Shown: positions 41,842-50,612 of the stretch, piece by piece
Layout of the letters: each line of letters opens with the position of its first letter
Numbering within the stretch: position 1 is the stretch's first letter
The notes under the pieces: generated by a model
The model's database searches: none
Told to the model about the DNA's origin: nothing
What the model saw: only the letters and a program-made list of their open reading frames with translations
Assembly: GCF_000020145.1 (NCBI RefSeq)
Contig: NC_010644.1
Span: 1,426,001 to 1,490,000 of the forward strand
Length of the DNA stretch: 64,000 nucleotides
Direction: 5' to 3'
Source: Elusimicrobium minutum Pei191
Lineage (GTDB): Bacteria > Elusimicrobiota > Elusimicrobia > Elusimicrobiales > Elusimicrobiaceae
Made by a program: the position numbers and the translations under genes

Positions 41842-42478
41842 CATAGGCGCCTCCGCGCGCGCTATGGCAAATTTCGGGTTAAGCGACCTAAGAATCGCAG
41901 GCGCGCATATCCCTAATTTGGAGGAAGCGCAAGCTGCCGTCGGGGCTGAGGATTTATTAAAAAAAGCTAAAATTTTTGACAATTTGCAAGACGCTCTTGC
42001 CGACTGCAATTTTGCCTTCGCCGCGACAAGCCTGAAAAACAGAAACACACAAAAAGAAATTGTTTCGCTGCCAAATATAAACAACCATATTAAAAGGGGC
42101 AAAATTGCCGTTGTGTTCGGCTCCGAAAAAACGGGTCTTAGCGTAAAAGACATTGAACTTTGCGACGCTGTTTTAAATATACCAACAACAACAAAACAGC
42201 CTTCTGTAAATTTGGCGCAGGCGGTTAATCTTGTGTGTTATGAAACAGCAAAAACAAAAAATTTTAAAACTTTAAAACAGCAAAAAACGAACCTGCCTTC
42301 TTTTAAAGATATTGATTTGCTTACCGCTGATATTTTGGAATTATTTGACAGGAAAGAGTTTAAAAAAGAGCTTACAAAAACTGACCGGGAACTGCTTATA
42401 AAAAATATTTTAAAAAGTTCGTCATTATCAAAAAAACAGCTTTTTATTATTAAAAAATTCCTTAATTTGTTAAAATGA
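41801..42478 (+). CDS. SpoU/TrmJ-like RNA 2'-O-methyltransferase
   Basis: A 225-residue SPOUT methyltransferase. Motif 1 KPRNPNNIGASARAMANFG (residues 8-26), motif 2 VVFGSEKTGLS (about 106-116) and motif 3 LNIPTTTKQPSVNLAQAV (about 126-143) define the knot. They match TrmJ-type tRNA (position 32) methyltransferases, including the C-terminal helical tail. The exact target is unproven. The 41-nt overlap with the preceding frame is real unless an internal start is used, because the motif 1 region begins near residue 8. Confidence 0.85.
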   Translation: MITIILVKPRNPNNIGASARAMANFGLSDLRIAGAHIPNLEEAQAAVGAEDLLKKAKIFDNLQDALADCNFAFAATSLKNRNTQKEIVSLPNINNHIKRGKIAVVFGSEKTGLSVKDIELCDAVLNIPTTTKQPSVNLAQAVNLVCYETAKTKNFKTLKQQKTNLPSFKDIDLLTADILELFDRKEFKKELTKTDRELLIKNILKSSSLSKKQLFIIKKFLNLLK

Positions 42479-42517
42479 TTATATATATTCATTAGACACG
42501 GCTTGAAAAGGTGAAAT

Positions 42518-43630
42518 ATGGAACACAATATTTTAGTTATAAATCCAGGGTCAACCTCGGATGATATAGGCTATTACAAAGGCCCAAAAACCGTATTTGA
42601 AGAATCAGCAAGATATTCTCAAGAAGAGTTGGATTCATTTGCAGGCAAAGAACTTTCCGAACAAATTCCTTTAAGAAGAAAATTTTTATTAGACGTTTTA
42701 AAAAAACATGAAATCAATTTAAATGAAATAGACGCCGTTATCGGCCGCGGCGGGCTGTTAAAACATATTGAAGGCGGCATTTATACAATTAACGAAGCTA
42801 TGCTTGCCGATTTAAAAAGGGGTTATAACGGCCATCACCCGAGCAATCTGGGCGGTATTTTGGCGCGTGAAATCGCCGAATCTTTGGGCAAACCATGTTT
42901 TATAGCGGACCCTGTGGTAGTGGACGAAATGGAGCCTCTTGCCAGATACACAGGATTTAAAGAAATAAAAAGAAAATCAATTTTTCACGCTTTAAACCAA
43001 AAACGCGTGGCTATTACCGCAGCCAAAGAACTGGGCAAAAAGTATAAAGAATGCAACTTTATAGTAATGCACGGCGGCGGCGGCGTAAGTGTGGGCGCAC
43101 ATAAAAAAGGTAAAGTTATAGACGTGTCTGACGGCTTTGAAGGCGCAGGCCCGATGACTCCGCAAAGAAGCGGCGTTTTACCCAGTTTAGAGCTTGTTGA
43201 AATGTGTTTCAGCGGGCAGTATACAATACAGGAGCTGCGTAAAAAAATGCGCGGCCGCGGCGGCATGATAGCGCATACGGGCACTTCCGATATTGCGGAT
43301 TTATATAATTATATTTCCTCCGGGAAAAAGAAGCCCGGCTCAACAATCAATTGTTCAAGAGAAGCGGCGCAGGAAGCATTTGACGCCATGATTTACCAAA
43401 TCTCAAAAGAAATAGGCGCTATGGCTACCGTACTTAAAGGGGATGTTGACGCTATTATTTTAACAGGCGGGCTTGCCTATAATGAATATTTAGTTAATAT
43501 GATAAAGGAAAGAACAGGATTTATTACGGATAAATTTTTTGTGTATCCCGGAGGCGATGAAAAGGCCGCTTTAAAAGAAGCCGCCGCGCGCGCTTTGGAA
43601 AACCCTGAAATAATTAAACAATATAAATAA
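42518..43630 (+). CDS. buk: Butyrate kinase (branched-chain/butyrate type)
   Basis: Acetokinase-superfamily enzyme forming ATP from butyryl-phosphate or a branched-chain analogue. Motifs: VINPGSTSDDIGYY (residues 6-19), AVIGRGGLL (about 74-82), HHPSNLGGILA (about 108-118), MHGGGGVSVGAH and ILTGGLAYNEYLV (about 309-321). Length 370 is typical. AAAAGGTG precedes the ATG. ptb follows after 20 nt. Together they yield ATP from acyl-CoA at the end of amino-acid oxidation; isobutyrate or isovalerate could equally be the product. Confidence 0.93.
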   Translation: MEHNILVINPGSTSDDIGYYKGPKTVFEESARYSQEELDSFAGKELSEQIPLRRKFLLDVLKKHEINLNEIDAVIGRGGLLKHIEGGIYTINEAMLADLKRGYNGHHPSNLGGILAREIAESLGKPCFIADPVVVDEMEPLARYTGFKEIKRKSIFHALNQKRVAITAAKELGKKYKECNFIVMHGGGGVSVGAHKKGKVIDVSDGFEGAGPMTPQRSGVLPSLELVEMCFSGQYTIQELRKKMRGRGGMIAHTGTSDIADLYNYISSGKKKPGSTINCSREAAQEAFDAMIYQISKEIGAMATVLKGDVDAIILTGGLAYNEYLVNMIKERTGFITDKFFVYPGGDEKAALKEAAARALENPEIIKQYK

Positions 43631-43650
43631 AACTTAGGAGAATTAAATAA

Positions 43651-44568
43651 ATGAAATTCAAAAATTTCACCGACCTTATTACCCAGGTCAAAGGCAAATC
43701 GAACAGAGTTGTAGTGCCCGGCGCTAACAACTCGGAAGCGTTAGAAGCTATAAAAATGGCTGATGAAAACGGACTTATAAGCAGCGGTATTTTAATAGGC
43801 CCCGAGGCGCAGGTTAAAGAAATGATGTCCGCCATAGGATTAAAAGAAGATAAATTTACATTTATAGAATGCGCCGACGTTCCTACAATGTGCAACTTAG
43901 CGGTTGAACAAATTATTAAAGGCAACGGCGACTTTTTGGTAAAAGGTTTAGTTGACACCAAATATTACATGAAAGCTATTTTAAATAAAGAGGCCGGCCT
44001 CGTCCCTGAAGGAGCCATACTTACGCACTTTGTTTTATTTGAAGCCGCGAAATACAAAAAAATGTTCGCTGTTTCGGATTCGGCTATATTAATTTCCCCC
44101 ACGCTTGAACAAAAAGTAAAAATTATTAATAACGCCGTAAGCGTGTTTAATAAAATAGGTGTTGAAAATCCCAAAGTATCAATGGTTTGCCCCGTGGAAA
44201 AAGTTAATGAAAAAATTCCCAGCACGGTTGACGCCGCCGCCTTGGTTGAAATGAATAAAAAGGGCGATATCAAAGGCTGCGTTATTGAAGGACCTTATGA
44301 CGTTTACATGACGTTTTCAAAAGAACTTGCGGCTGAAAAAGGCATTAAAAACGCCGAAATACCGGGCGACGTTGACCTTTGCGTCCTGCCTGATTTAGAC
44401 GCGGCCAATCCGCTTTATAAAGCGCTTACATTCTTTGGCGAGGGTGTTAAAGCGGCCACAATACTTGTAGGAGCTAAAATACCGGTTATTTTACCGTCAA
44501 GAGCGGACGCTCCCAACACAAAATTAAACGCGATAGCGCTTTGTTCTTTTCTTAAAGACCAAAAATAA
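43651..44568 (+). CDS. ptb: Phosphate butyryltransferase
   Basis: A 305-residue phosphotransacylase-family enzyme exchanging CoA for phosphate on butyryl- or branched acyl-CoA. It shows VVPGANNSEALEAIKMADENG near residues 20-40, GNGDFLVKGLVDT (about 91-103) and the C-terminal PVILPSRADAPNTKLNAIAL. Shine-Dalgarno TTAGGAG. It is paired with buk in an order opposite to Clostridium (ptb-buk). A modest hairpin follows. Confidence 0.92.
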   Translation: MKFKNFTDLITQVKGKSNRVVVPGANNSEALEAIKMADENGLISSGILIGPEAQVKEMMSAIGLKEDKFTFIECADVPTMCNLAVEQIIKGNGDFLVKGLVDTKYYMKAILNKEAGLVPEGAILTHFVLFEAAKYKKMFAVSDSAILISPTLEQKVKIINNAVSVFNKIGVENPKVSMVCPVEKVNEKIPSTVDAAALVEMNKKGDIKGCVIEGPYDVYMTFSKELAAEKGIKNAEIPGDVDLCVLPDLDAANPLYKALTFFGEGVKAATILVGAKIPVILPSRADAPNTKLNAIALCSFLKDQK

Positions 44569-44581
44569 TTAATACTAAAAC

Positions 44582-44611
44582 GGCGGGGATTCTATCCCCG
44601 CCTGAAGTTTT
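44582..44611 (+). terminator. Probable terminator after ptb
   Basis: GGCGGGGAT/ATCCCCGCC with a 3-nt loop. The T-run (TTTTT) starts 5 nt after the stem, so efficiency is uncertain. Confidence 0.6.
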
Positions 44612-44619
44612 TATAACCC

Positions 44620-45924
44620 ATGAAAGAAAAAATAAAAAATACGGTTAGCTTTTGCAAAATCTGTTATTCTAAAGTAGAAAAAGGGCTTTTCTACTTAATG
44701 CTGCTTTGTATTGTTTTATGTTCCATTGCTATCTTCTTAATAATGAGAGATAAAAAAGCGCAAAGAAACGCTATTATACCGCCGCCTAATACCTCTGTAC
44801 GCGAACAGAATATGCAAAAGACGCTTCTTTATAACCACCTTGAACAAACAGGTTTAGATAAAATTCTTATTTATAACATAGTAAATAAACTTGATACTGT
44901 AATGCATACGCGTAAAATAAGACCGCAAGATTCATTTATGCTTGTTACCGGCGATGACAACGCCTTTAAAATGCTTGTGGTAACACGCGATTTAACAAGG
45001 TATTATGTAGCCGCGCTTGAAGACGGTGAATTAATCGCGGGAATTATAGACATAGAAGTAAAAACAAGGCAAAAAACGGCTTACGGCACCATATACAGTT
45101 CTTTATTCGCCTCCATGCAGAGCGAAGGAATGACTGTGCCTTTAATAGTGGCTTTTACGGACATTTTTTCTTGGAATATCGATTTTAATTCCGAAACCAG
45201 AAAAGGCGACACGTACAGCATAATTTGGGACGAAGACTACACCGTTACCGGAATGGTGGTTGACCAGCATATACTTGCCGCAAAATATGAAGGCGGTATG
45301 GCCGGCAAAAACTACGCGTTCGGCTTTGAGGGTGATTTTTACGACAAAGACGGCAAAGTAACAAAAAAAATGTTTTTAAAATCACCGATAAGTTTTAAAG
45401 GTGTAAGAATAACATCGCGCTTTAATCCGCGCAGAATGCACCCCATACTTCGCATAAGACGCCCGCATTTAGGCATTGATTACGCCGCGCCTGTGGGCAC
45501 GCCGGTTGAAACAATAGCCGACGGCGTTGTAACCTTTGTGGGCTGGAAGGGCGGTTTTGGCAATTATATAGAAGTTAAGCACGCTAACTCATTTGTAACC
45601 ACTTACGGGCATTTAAAAAGTTTTAATGTTAAAAAAGGGGAAAAGGTTAAGCAGGGTAAAGTTATAGGGTATGTAGGCTCCACGGGATTAAGCACCGGAC
45701 CGCATTTGGATTTTAGAATAAGCGAACACGGCAAATTTCAGGATTTCTTGAAAATGAAAAACAGAAATTCCGCAGTAAGCGAAATAGCTAAAGACAAAAT
45801 GAAAGAGTTTGAAGTTGCCAGAGATAAATATTTGGAAACTTTAAATAAGTTAGATGAAAAACTAAAAACCCCTGCGCATATCGAAAATGCGCCGGAAGAC
45901 ACCATCCAAGAGGGCGAGCTATGA
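44620..45924 (+). CDS. M23-family peptidoglycan endopeptidase, membrane-anchored
   Basis: A 434-residue protein with a signal-anchor helix at about 24-46, a LysM-less periplasmic region, and a LytM/M23 domain at about 265-375. The zinc-site motif HLGIDYAAPVGTPV (about 284-297) and TYGHL (about 328-332), followed by GPHLDFRI (about 364-371), are intact, so it should be an active metallopeptidase. An OapA-like middle region (AFTDIFSWNIDF...GDTYSIIWDEDY) resembles MepM/ShyA. Its stop overlaps the next gene by 4 nt (ATGA). Confidence 0.88.
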   Translation: MKEKIKNTVSFCKICYSKVEKGLFYLMLLCIVLCSIAIFLIMRDKKAQRNAIIPPPNTSVREQNMQKTLLYNHLEQTGLDKILIYNIVNKLDTVMHTRKIRPQDSFMLVTGDDNAFKMLVVTRDLTRYYVAALEDGELIAGIIDIEVKTRQKTAYGTIYSSLFASMQSEGMTVPLIVAFTDIFSWNIDFNSETRKGDTYSIIWDEDYTVTGMVVDQHILAAKYEGGMAGKNYAFGFEGDFYDKDGKVTKKMFLKSPISFKGVRITSRFNPRRMHPILRIRRPHLGIDYAAPVGTPVETIADGVVTFVGWKGGFGNYIEVKHANSFVTTYGHLKSFNVKKGEKVKQGKVIGYVGSTGLSTGPHLDFRISEHGKFQDFLKMKNRNSAVSEIAKDKMKEFEVARDKYLETLNKLDEKLKTPAHIENAPEDTIQEGEL

Positions 45925-46493
45925 AAAAAACAATTGCATTAACCGGAGGCCCGAGCGGCGGTAAAACAACGGCCTTATCAATACTTAAAGAGGCGTTCGG
46001 CCAAAAAGTTGAACTTGTTAAAGAAGCGGCTACATTAATTTACAGCGGCGGTTATCCCAGGAAAGACAATTCCCCCAGACATACGTTTCACGGACAGCGC
46101 ATAATTTATTTTGTATCCAAAGAACTTGAAGCCTTGGCGCAGGAAACTTCGAACGCTAACGTAATAGTATGCGACCGAGGAACGCTTGACGGTGCGGTTT
46201 ATTGGCCTTACGGCGTGGAAGATTTTTTAAAAGAAATGAACACCACAAAAGAAAACGAATTTAAAAGATACGACTTGGTAATACACCTTTCCCCCCCTAT
46301 GGATAAAAGTTTTTACCAGGAAACAAGCGTGCGTACCGAAACATTGGAAAAGGCGCTTGAAGTTGACCAAAAGATATTAGATATTTGGCAAGGCCATCCA
46401 AACAGAGTAGTTATAGAAAGAACAGCCGATTACTTTGAAAAAGCCAAAATCATAAAAAATTTAGTAGCTCAAATTGTAAATTCACAGGAGTAA
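45921..46493 (+). CDS. P-loop ATPase, AAA_28 (Ttd14/NadR-like)
   Basis: A 190-residue P-loop protein. Walker A is GGPSGGKTT (residues 8-16), and CDRGTLDG (about 75-82) resembles the DRG motif of AAA_28/NadR kinase-like ATPases. VKEAATLIYSGGYPR is also typical. It may be a small-molecule kinase or a phosphoinositide/nucleotide-binding ATPase; no substrate can be assigned. Coupled to the M23 gene by an ATGA overlap. Confidence 0.75.
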   Translation: MKKTIALTGGPSGGKTTALSILKEAFGQKVELVKEAATLIYSGGYPRKDNSPRHTFHGQRIIYFVSKELEALAQETSNANVIVCDRGTLDGAVYWPYGVEDFLKEMNTTKENEFKRYDLVIHLSPPMDKSFYQETSVRTETLEKALEVDQKILDIWQGHPNRVVIERTADYFEKAKIIKNLVAQIVNSQE

Positions 46494-46496
46494 CAA

Positions 46497-46904
46497 ATGA
46501 TTTGGAATCCGTTTAAGAAAAAAGAAGATGCCCAAAAGCAAAACACATCTTCGGCCGACCAGGCAAAAACCCAACCGGGAAAAAAGGAATCTATTGAAGA
46601 AAAAATAGAACGCGAATTTGCCACTTTACCGGGACCTGTAAAAAAACAAATGTCTGACCCTGCCGTTAAAGCGCGGTTTATTGAAATTGCCAAACGCATG
46701 GAAAAAGACGGCGTGGATTTTAAAAACATCAAACAGATGAAAAAGTGGATAAAAGCCCATGAATCCGAACTTAAAGAAGAACATCAAAACGGACATAAAA
46801 TACAAACCGTGGTAAAAAGCGATGATGAAAAAATAGGACGCAACGACCCTTGCCCTTGCGGCAGCGGTAAAAAATACAAAAAGTGCTGCGGATCCGCTTC
46901 ATAA
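46497..46904 (+). CDS. SEC-C motif protein
   Basis: A 135-residue basic protein. The C-terminal zinc motif [19 protein letters not shown] (about residues 114-132) is the SecA-type SEC-C finger. The remainder is helical and charged ([26 protein letters not shown]) and lacks a family I know. The finger suggests binding to ribosome or SecB-like partners, by analogy only. It follows the ATPase by 3 nt and ends the unit with a terminator. Confidence 0.8.
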   Translation: MIWNPFKKKEDAQKQNTSSADQAKTQPGKKESIEEKIEREFATLPGPVKKQMSDPAVKARFIEIAKRMEKDGVDFKNIKQMKKWIKAHESELKEEHQNGHKIQTVVKSDDEKIGRNDPCPCGSGKKYKKCCGSAS

Positions 46905-46919
46905 TCACCTTATTTTAAT

Positions 46920-46948
46920 AAAATCCCGTTAAAATTTAACGGGATTTT
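46920..46948 (+). terminator. Terminator after the M23-ATPase-SEC-C unit
   Basis: Arms of 14 nt (46920-46933, 46935-46948) around a single central base, GC part CCCG/CGGG. Confidence 0.82.
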
Positions 46949-46962
46949 ATTTTTAATGTTTG

Positions 46963-46968
46963 TATAAT
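46963..46968 (+). promoter_or_regulatory. -10 box of the pilin gene, leaderless arrangement
   Basis: TATAAT preceded by TTTG, 6 nt before ATG 46975; no Shine-Dalgarno. Confidence 0.55.
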
Positions 46969-46974
46969 ATTCAA

Positions 46975-47499
46975 ATGAAAGCAAATATAAAAAAAGGATT
47001 TACCTTAATAGAACTTTTGGTGGTAGTTCTTATTATAGGTATTTTGGCCGCCATAGCTTTACCCCAATATCAAAAAACTGCGGACAAGTCACGCCTGATA
47101 GGCCTGCTGCCTTTATGTAAAGCTATTAAAGACGCCGAGGAAAGGTATTTTCTTATGACGGGGGAGTACACCTTGGATTTTGATAATTTAGACGTTGAAA
47201 TGCCCTCCGGAAGCAGTTCCTCCACAACAAGCCGCCGCTCATATTCCAACGGTGATTATTTTAACTTAGTGGCCGACACGCCAAGCACTACTTGGGCGGT
47301 TTACGGACGCAACTCAAAAGTGCTTAAGGATTTTTTATTAAGAGTAACCTTAGATAACGGAAAAAGCAACGGCAAAATATATTGTTACGCCTATAATGAA
47401 AATAAAAGGGCGCACGGGGTATGCAAATCTTTGGGTGGTAAATTATCAAGCACAGGGTGCAGTTCAACGGGACCTTGCAGTTATTATCAAATATTATAA
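46975..47499 (+). CDS. Type IV pilin-like protein
   Basis: A 174-residue prepilin. Leader MKANIKKG is followed by [18 protein letters not shown], with cleavage after Gly8 and Glu at mature position 5. The hydrophobic helix is followed by a globular domain with [25 protein letters not shown], shared with the other pilins in this window. Its unique C-terminus has four cysteines, including [22 protein letters not shown] 46975 is chosen over the in-frame TTG 46960, which overlaps the -10 box. No pilus assembly genes are adjacent, so its role (pilus, pseudopilus or other surface fibre) is open. Confidence 0.88.
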   Translation: MKANIKKGFTLIELLVVVLIIGILAAIALPQYQKTADKSRLIGLLPLCKAIKDAEERYFLMTGEYTLDFDNLDVEMPSGSSSSTTSRRSYSNGDYFNLVADTPSTTWAVYGRNSKVLKDFLLRVTLDNGKSNGKIYCYAYNENKRAHGVCKSLGGKLSSTGCSSTGPCSYYQIL

Positions 47500-47514
47500 A
47501 AATTAGTTTTAAAT

Positions 47515-47546
47515 AAAAATCCCCCCGGTTAACTGGGGGGATTTTT
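47515..47546. terminator. Bidirectional terminator between pilin and HEAT-repeat genes
   Basis: AAAAATCCCCCC/GGGGGGATTTTT around an 8-nt centre. Confidence 0.9.
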
Positions 47547-47556
47547 ATTTCTTTAA

Positions 47557-48585
47557 CTACAATAAATTAATAAAAGCCCTTCCTGTTTGTTCGGCAATTT
47601 CGCTTACCTTCTTACTGGGGTCATTTTTCATAGCCGCTATTAAAGGAATTAAACTTTTTAAATTTTGCTTTTCCAAATCCATATCGGCAATTTTACCTTT
47701 ATATTCAGACAACGCTTTTGCTTTTACGGAAACGGCGCGCAAAGAATTTATCCTGGTATTTTCATCAGAACTCTTTAACCCTTCTCTAATAATATCAATA
47801 CCGTCCGCTTCCATAAAGCCCAGTGTTAAAGAACATCCTAAGGCAATTTTTTTGGAACTGTCCGTTGAAAGACATTTCTTTATACCCGGTGCGGCTAAAT
47901 CAGGTCTTCTGCTTAAAGAAAACGCTATATCGGAAATAATGTCTGAGTCACTTTCCGTCTTAAGCATGGCAAACAGCGCTTTTGTACTGTCCTCCCCGGT
48001 AAAAGTGCCAAGCATCTGCGCGGCGCCCTTTCTTACGGAACTGTCTTTACTTTTAGCCGCTTTTTTTACCAATTTAACAAGCTCTTTTTCTTTGTAGCCG
48101 GTTAAAGCGTTTAAAGCTTTTAAAGCAAACACTTTGTCAAAGCTGTAAAGACCGATAATCAAATCCGCATTCTTTTTATCAAGCCCGCCTAATAAAGCCA
48201 AACTTGCGGCTGCGTAACCTTTTACAATGGAGTCTTGGCTGCTTAAGCCGCTGCTTACAATATCAATAAGGTCCTTGTTGCCAGAGTCCATAGAAGATAA
48301 AATAACCGCACCGAAAAATACTTTAATAGAATCAGCCGTAGGGGAAAGAATAACGCTTAAAATATTATTTTCAAACTTAGCGGGAGGCACGGAATCAATA
48401 AGCGCGGCTGCCGAAGCAAACATAAGATTTTGGTCATGTGTTCTTGAAAAAATTGTTATAGCGTTATAGAAGTCTTGCTCGGTAGTTAAGTTGCGGGCCA
48501 TTATAGGTTTAAGCGTTTCTTTATCTTGCGCGCTCAGCCCAGCCGCGAACAAACAGATAAAAATAAATAAAAATATTTTTTTCAT
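47557..48585 (-). CDS. Secreted HEAT-repeat protein
   Basis: A 342-residue protein with a signal peptide (KKIFLFIFICLFAAGLSAQ, cleavage about residue 19). It carries many helical pairs with HEAT-like periodicity: SSQDSIVKGYAAASLALLG (about 125-143), SKDSSVRKGAAQMLGTFTG and SSDENTRINSLRAV. Such alpha-solenoids mediate protein binding in the periplasm. I cannot name a partner. GGAG precedes the ATG. It is monocistronic, ending at a bidirectional terminator. Confidence 0.75.
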   Translation of the reverse strand: MKKIFLFIFICLFAAGLSAQDKETLKPIMARNLTTEQDFYNAITIFSRTHDQNLMFASAAALIDSVPPAKFENNILSVILSPTADSIKVFFGAVILSSMDSGNKDLIDIVSSGLSSQDSIVKGYAAASLALLGGLDKKNADLIIGLYSFDKVFALKALNALTGYKEKELVKLVKKAAKSKDSSVRKGAAQMLGTFTGEDSTKALFAMLKTESDSDIISDIAFSLSRRPDLAAPGIKKCLSTDSSKKIALGCSLTLGFMEADGIDIIREGLKSSDENTRINSLRAVSVKAKALSEYKGKIADMDLEKQNLKSLIPLIAAMKNDPSKKVSEIAEQTGRAFINLL

Positions 48586-48627
48586 AAAATCTCCGTTTTT
48601 GAATATAAAGAAATTGTATCAAAAGAA

Positions 48628-48655
48628 AAACCCCTTGGGGTTTATCAAGGGGTTT
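48628..48655 (-). terminator. Terminator after the 52-residue gene
   Basis: AAACCCCTTG/CAAGGGGTTT; on the minus strand followed by TTTTTCTTTT. Confidence 0.8.
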
Positions 48656-48680
48656 AAAAGGAGGGGTTTAGGGAATAAAA

Positions 48681-48839
48681 TCAGTCCATAAAGAAAGTTT
48701 GCGCTATTCTTTTTAAGGAATTTTCTCTTTGCTTTGTATCCGGCTTGGCAGTATAAATATGGTGAGGTCCTTTCTCGTTGTCTATAATAACCATTTTTGA
48801 ATCGCCGAGCGCCAAAAGGAATTTTAAAGTATTTTTCAT
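48681..48839 (-). CDS. Small unknown protein (52 aa)
   Basis: ATG 48839 to TGA 48683-48681. GGAGAT lies 4 nt before the ATG and a clean terminator begins 26 nt after the stop, so the reading frame has proper expression signals. The product begins MKNTLKFLLALGDSKMVIID and continues with NEKGPHHIYTA and a basic C-terminal half ending FFMD. I do not recognise it. TATAGT about 14 nt before the Shine-Dalgarno may be its -10. The rest of the 48586-49008 interval holds this gene, two terminators, and an imperfect hairpin at about 48896-48926. Confidence 0.6.
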   Translation of the reverse strand: MKNTLKFLLALGDSKMVIIDNEKGPHHIYTAKPDTKQRENSLKRIAQTFFMD

Positions 48840-48976
48840 GGTATCTCCATTGCTCTACTATACTTTAATTAAATTTTGCAGGTAAAACCAGGGTCTAAAG
48901 GCCTATTTTAACGATAGGTCCTTTTTTCATTTAAGTTCTTAAATGGTTTTATGATTTTTAAAAGAAGATAAAAATA

Positions 48977-49006
48977 AAAACCCCCGTTTTAAAAACGGGG
49001 GTTTTA
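48977..49006 (-). terminator. Terminator after amiC
   Basis: AAAACCCCCGTTTT/AAAACGGGGGTTTT directly downstream of the amidase stop. Confidence 0.9.
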
Positions 49007-49008
49007 AA

Positions 49009-50598
49009 TTATTGCCATCCTTCGGCTTTAGCGTAAGAAAGTATTCCTTTATAAATACCTTCCGCCAGTTTATTCCTTACGGCCTTGGTGTTAAGCTGTT
49101 TTCTGTCTGAAGGGTTGCTTATATACCCGCACTCTACAAGTATAGCGGGTGAATCAACGCCTTTTAACACATAAAAATTAGCCTGTTTTATGCTGCTGTT
49201 GGGGTTAACTCTTATCCCTGTGCCCGCGGTTGCTTTTACACTGTTGCGCACATGCCCCGCCAGTTTGGAACTTTCATTAATATATTCATTAACCGCTAAA
49301 AATTGAAGCAGCTTATCAGCGAAAGCAAGGTTAATTTTTGTATCTTCATACTGTAAGGCTTCGTTTTCAAACGCAGCGGTTTCGGCGGCTTCGGAGTCTG
49401 TGGCTTTTTCCGAGCGGAAATAAACTTCAAACCCCTGCGCGGCAGTTTTCTTTGAAGCGTTGGCGTGTATGGAAACAAACAAATCAGCATCAAACTCATT
49501 AGATATTTTGGAACGTTGGTTCAGCGCAAGAAAAGTATCGTTATCACGAGTAAGTTTTACGTCAAAACCTTTTTTCTTGAGAAGAGCGTACAACTCTTTC
49601 GCTATCCAAAGGTTTATATCTTTTTCCGTTGAGCTGTATTTTCTTGTAGCGCCGGGATCCTTACCGCCGTGGCCGGGATCGATAACGATTTTCATTTTAC
49701 GTTTTGTGTTTTTAGAAGTTGTTTGCACGGCAGAAGGTTTTGCCCTCGCTATTACGACCGCTGAGGATGAGAAAAAACTGTCCTCCGCCAAGATTTCCCC
49801 GTCGTCGTCTTCGTCATCAGATTGGGAAATGTTGTCTTCTCGTTTAACGGCAGGTAAAGACGCGTCCGCAGCAGCGGCTCCAAACCCCTTTTCCCAAGCT
49901 TTAAAAACAAGGTTACGCCCTTCTTTTTCCAAACTCCAGCCGTCAGTCTTTGGGGAGGTTAAAAAACGTATACATTCATTATCGCCGCATTTTTTTACGG
50001 TAAAATTATTTATAAATTTATCTTTTAACCTTACTGTTCCTATACGTTTAAAAATACCGCCCTGAATTTCTACTTCCGCCACACGTTTGTTTTTAACCGT
50101 TTTTGTAAAAGGCAAATCTTTTTTCATGTCAAAAACAACTATTGAATGCGTGTTAAATGTTTCCGAATTTAAATATTCAATATTATAAAACCTTTCCAGG
50201 CAAAACTTCCCGTCTGAAAAAAGAAGCTGTCTTCCCAATGCTTCCGATAATGCTTTATGCAGAAAAAAATCAACCGGAATATAAATTTTTGACTTTGTAA
50301 TTTCAGCAGGCAAAGACAGTTTTTCCTGCTGCCCGTTAACAATGATTTCCGTTTTACCGGCGTTGATAACCGCGGTAAAAGATTTTATTTTAATACGCAT
50401 TTGTTTAGATTGGGCAAAAAACTGGCTTTCGCCGCCTAGTTTTTTGGCCATAGCCTGGGCGTCTACAAAAACAGTGGAGTAGTTTATGTATGATCTAACC
50501 GAACCTTTGCTTTTTCCGCTGTCAAAAATATTGACTTCATTGGAAAAAGCAAAAGCGGACATACATAAAAGTACAAAGCTTATTAAAACCTTTTTCAT
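49009..50598 (-). CDS. amiC: N-acetylmuramoyl-L-alanine amidase (Amidase_3)
   Basis: A 529-residue exported amidase cleaving the lactyl bond of peptidoglycan. Signal peptide ends near residue 19 (SAFAFS). Residues about 20-250 contain copper-amine-oxidase-like/AMIN-like beta regions. The zinc Amidase_3 domain occupies about 305-525: VIDPGHGGKDPGATR (first His), ARSKI-type motif, SIHANAS (His) and VECGYISNPSDRKQL at the end with the catalytic Glu. An Asp/Glu-rich linker (about 263-275) precedes it. Last gene of the mreC-to-amiC run, 14 nt after rng. Confidence 0.9.
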   Translation of the reverse strand: MKKVLISFVLLCMSAFAFSNEVNIFDSGKSKGSVRSYINYSTVFVDAQAMAKKLGGESQFFAQSKQMRIKIKSFTAVINAGKTEIIVNGQQEKLSLPAEITKSKIYIPVDFFLHKALSEALGRQLLFSDGKFCLERFYNIEYLNSETFNTHSIVVFDMKKDLPFTKTVKNKRVAEVEIQGGIFKRIGTVRLKDKFINNFTVKKCGDNECIRFLTSPKTDGWSLEKEGRNLVFKAWEKGFGAAAADASLPAVKREDNISQSDDEDDDGEILAEDSFFSSSAVVIARAKPSAVQTTSKNTKRKMKIVIDPGHGGKDPGATRKYSSTEKDINLWIAKELYALLKKKGFDVKLTRDNDTFLALNQRSKISNEFDADLFVSIHANASKKTAAQGFEVYFRSEKATDSEAAETAAFENEALQYEDTKINLAFADKLLQFLAVNEYINESSKLAGHVRNSVKATAGTGIRVNPNSSIKQANFYVLKGVDSPAILVECGYISNPSDRKQLNTKAVRNKLAEGIYKGILSYAKAEGWQ

Positions 50599-50612
50599 TT
50601 AGCTGCTCTTAT

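Noticed and set aside
44612-44617. TATAAC as a leaderless -10 box for the M23 gene
   Set aside because: Only 2 nt separate it from the ATG, too close compared with the 6-10 nt seen for the other cases.
48896-48926. Hairpin with T-run as a terminator or small RNA
   Set aside because: Stem is imperfect, the T-run faces the plus strand where no gene ends, and no promoter is clear; kept only as a note.
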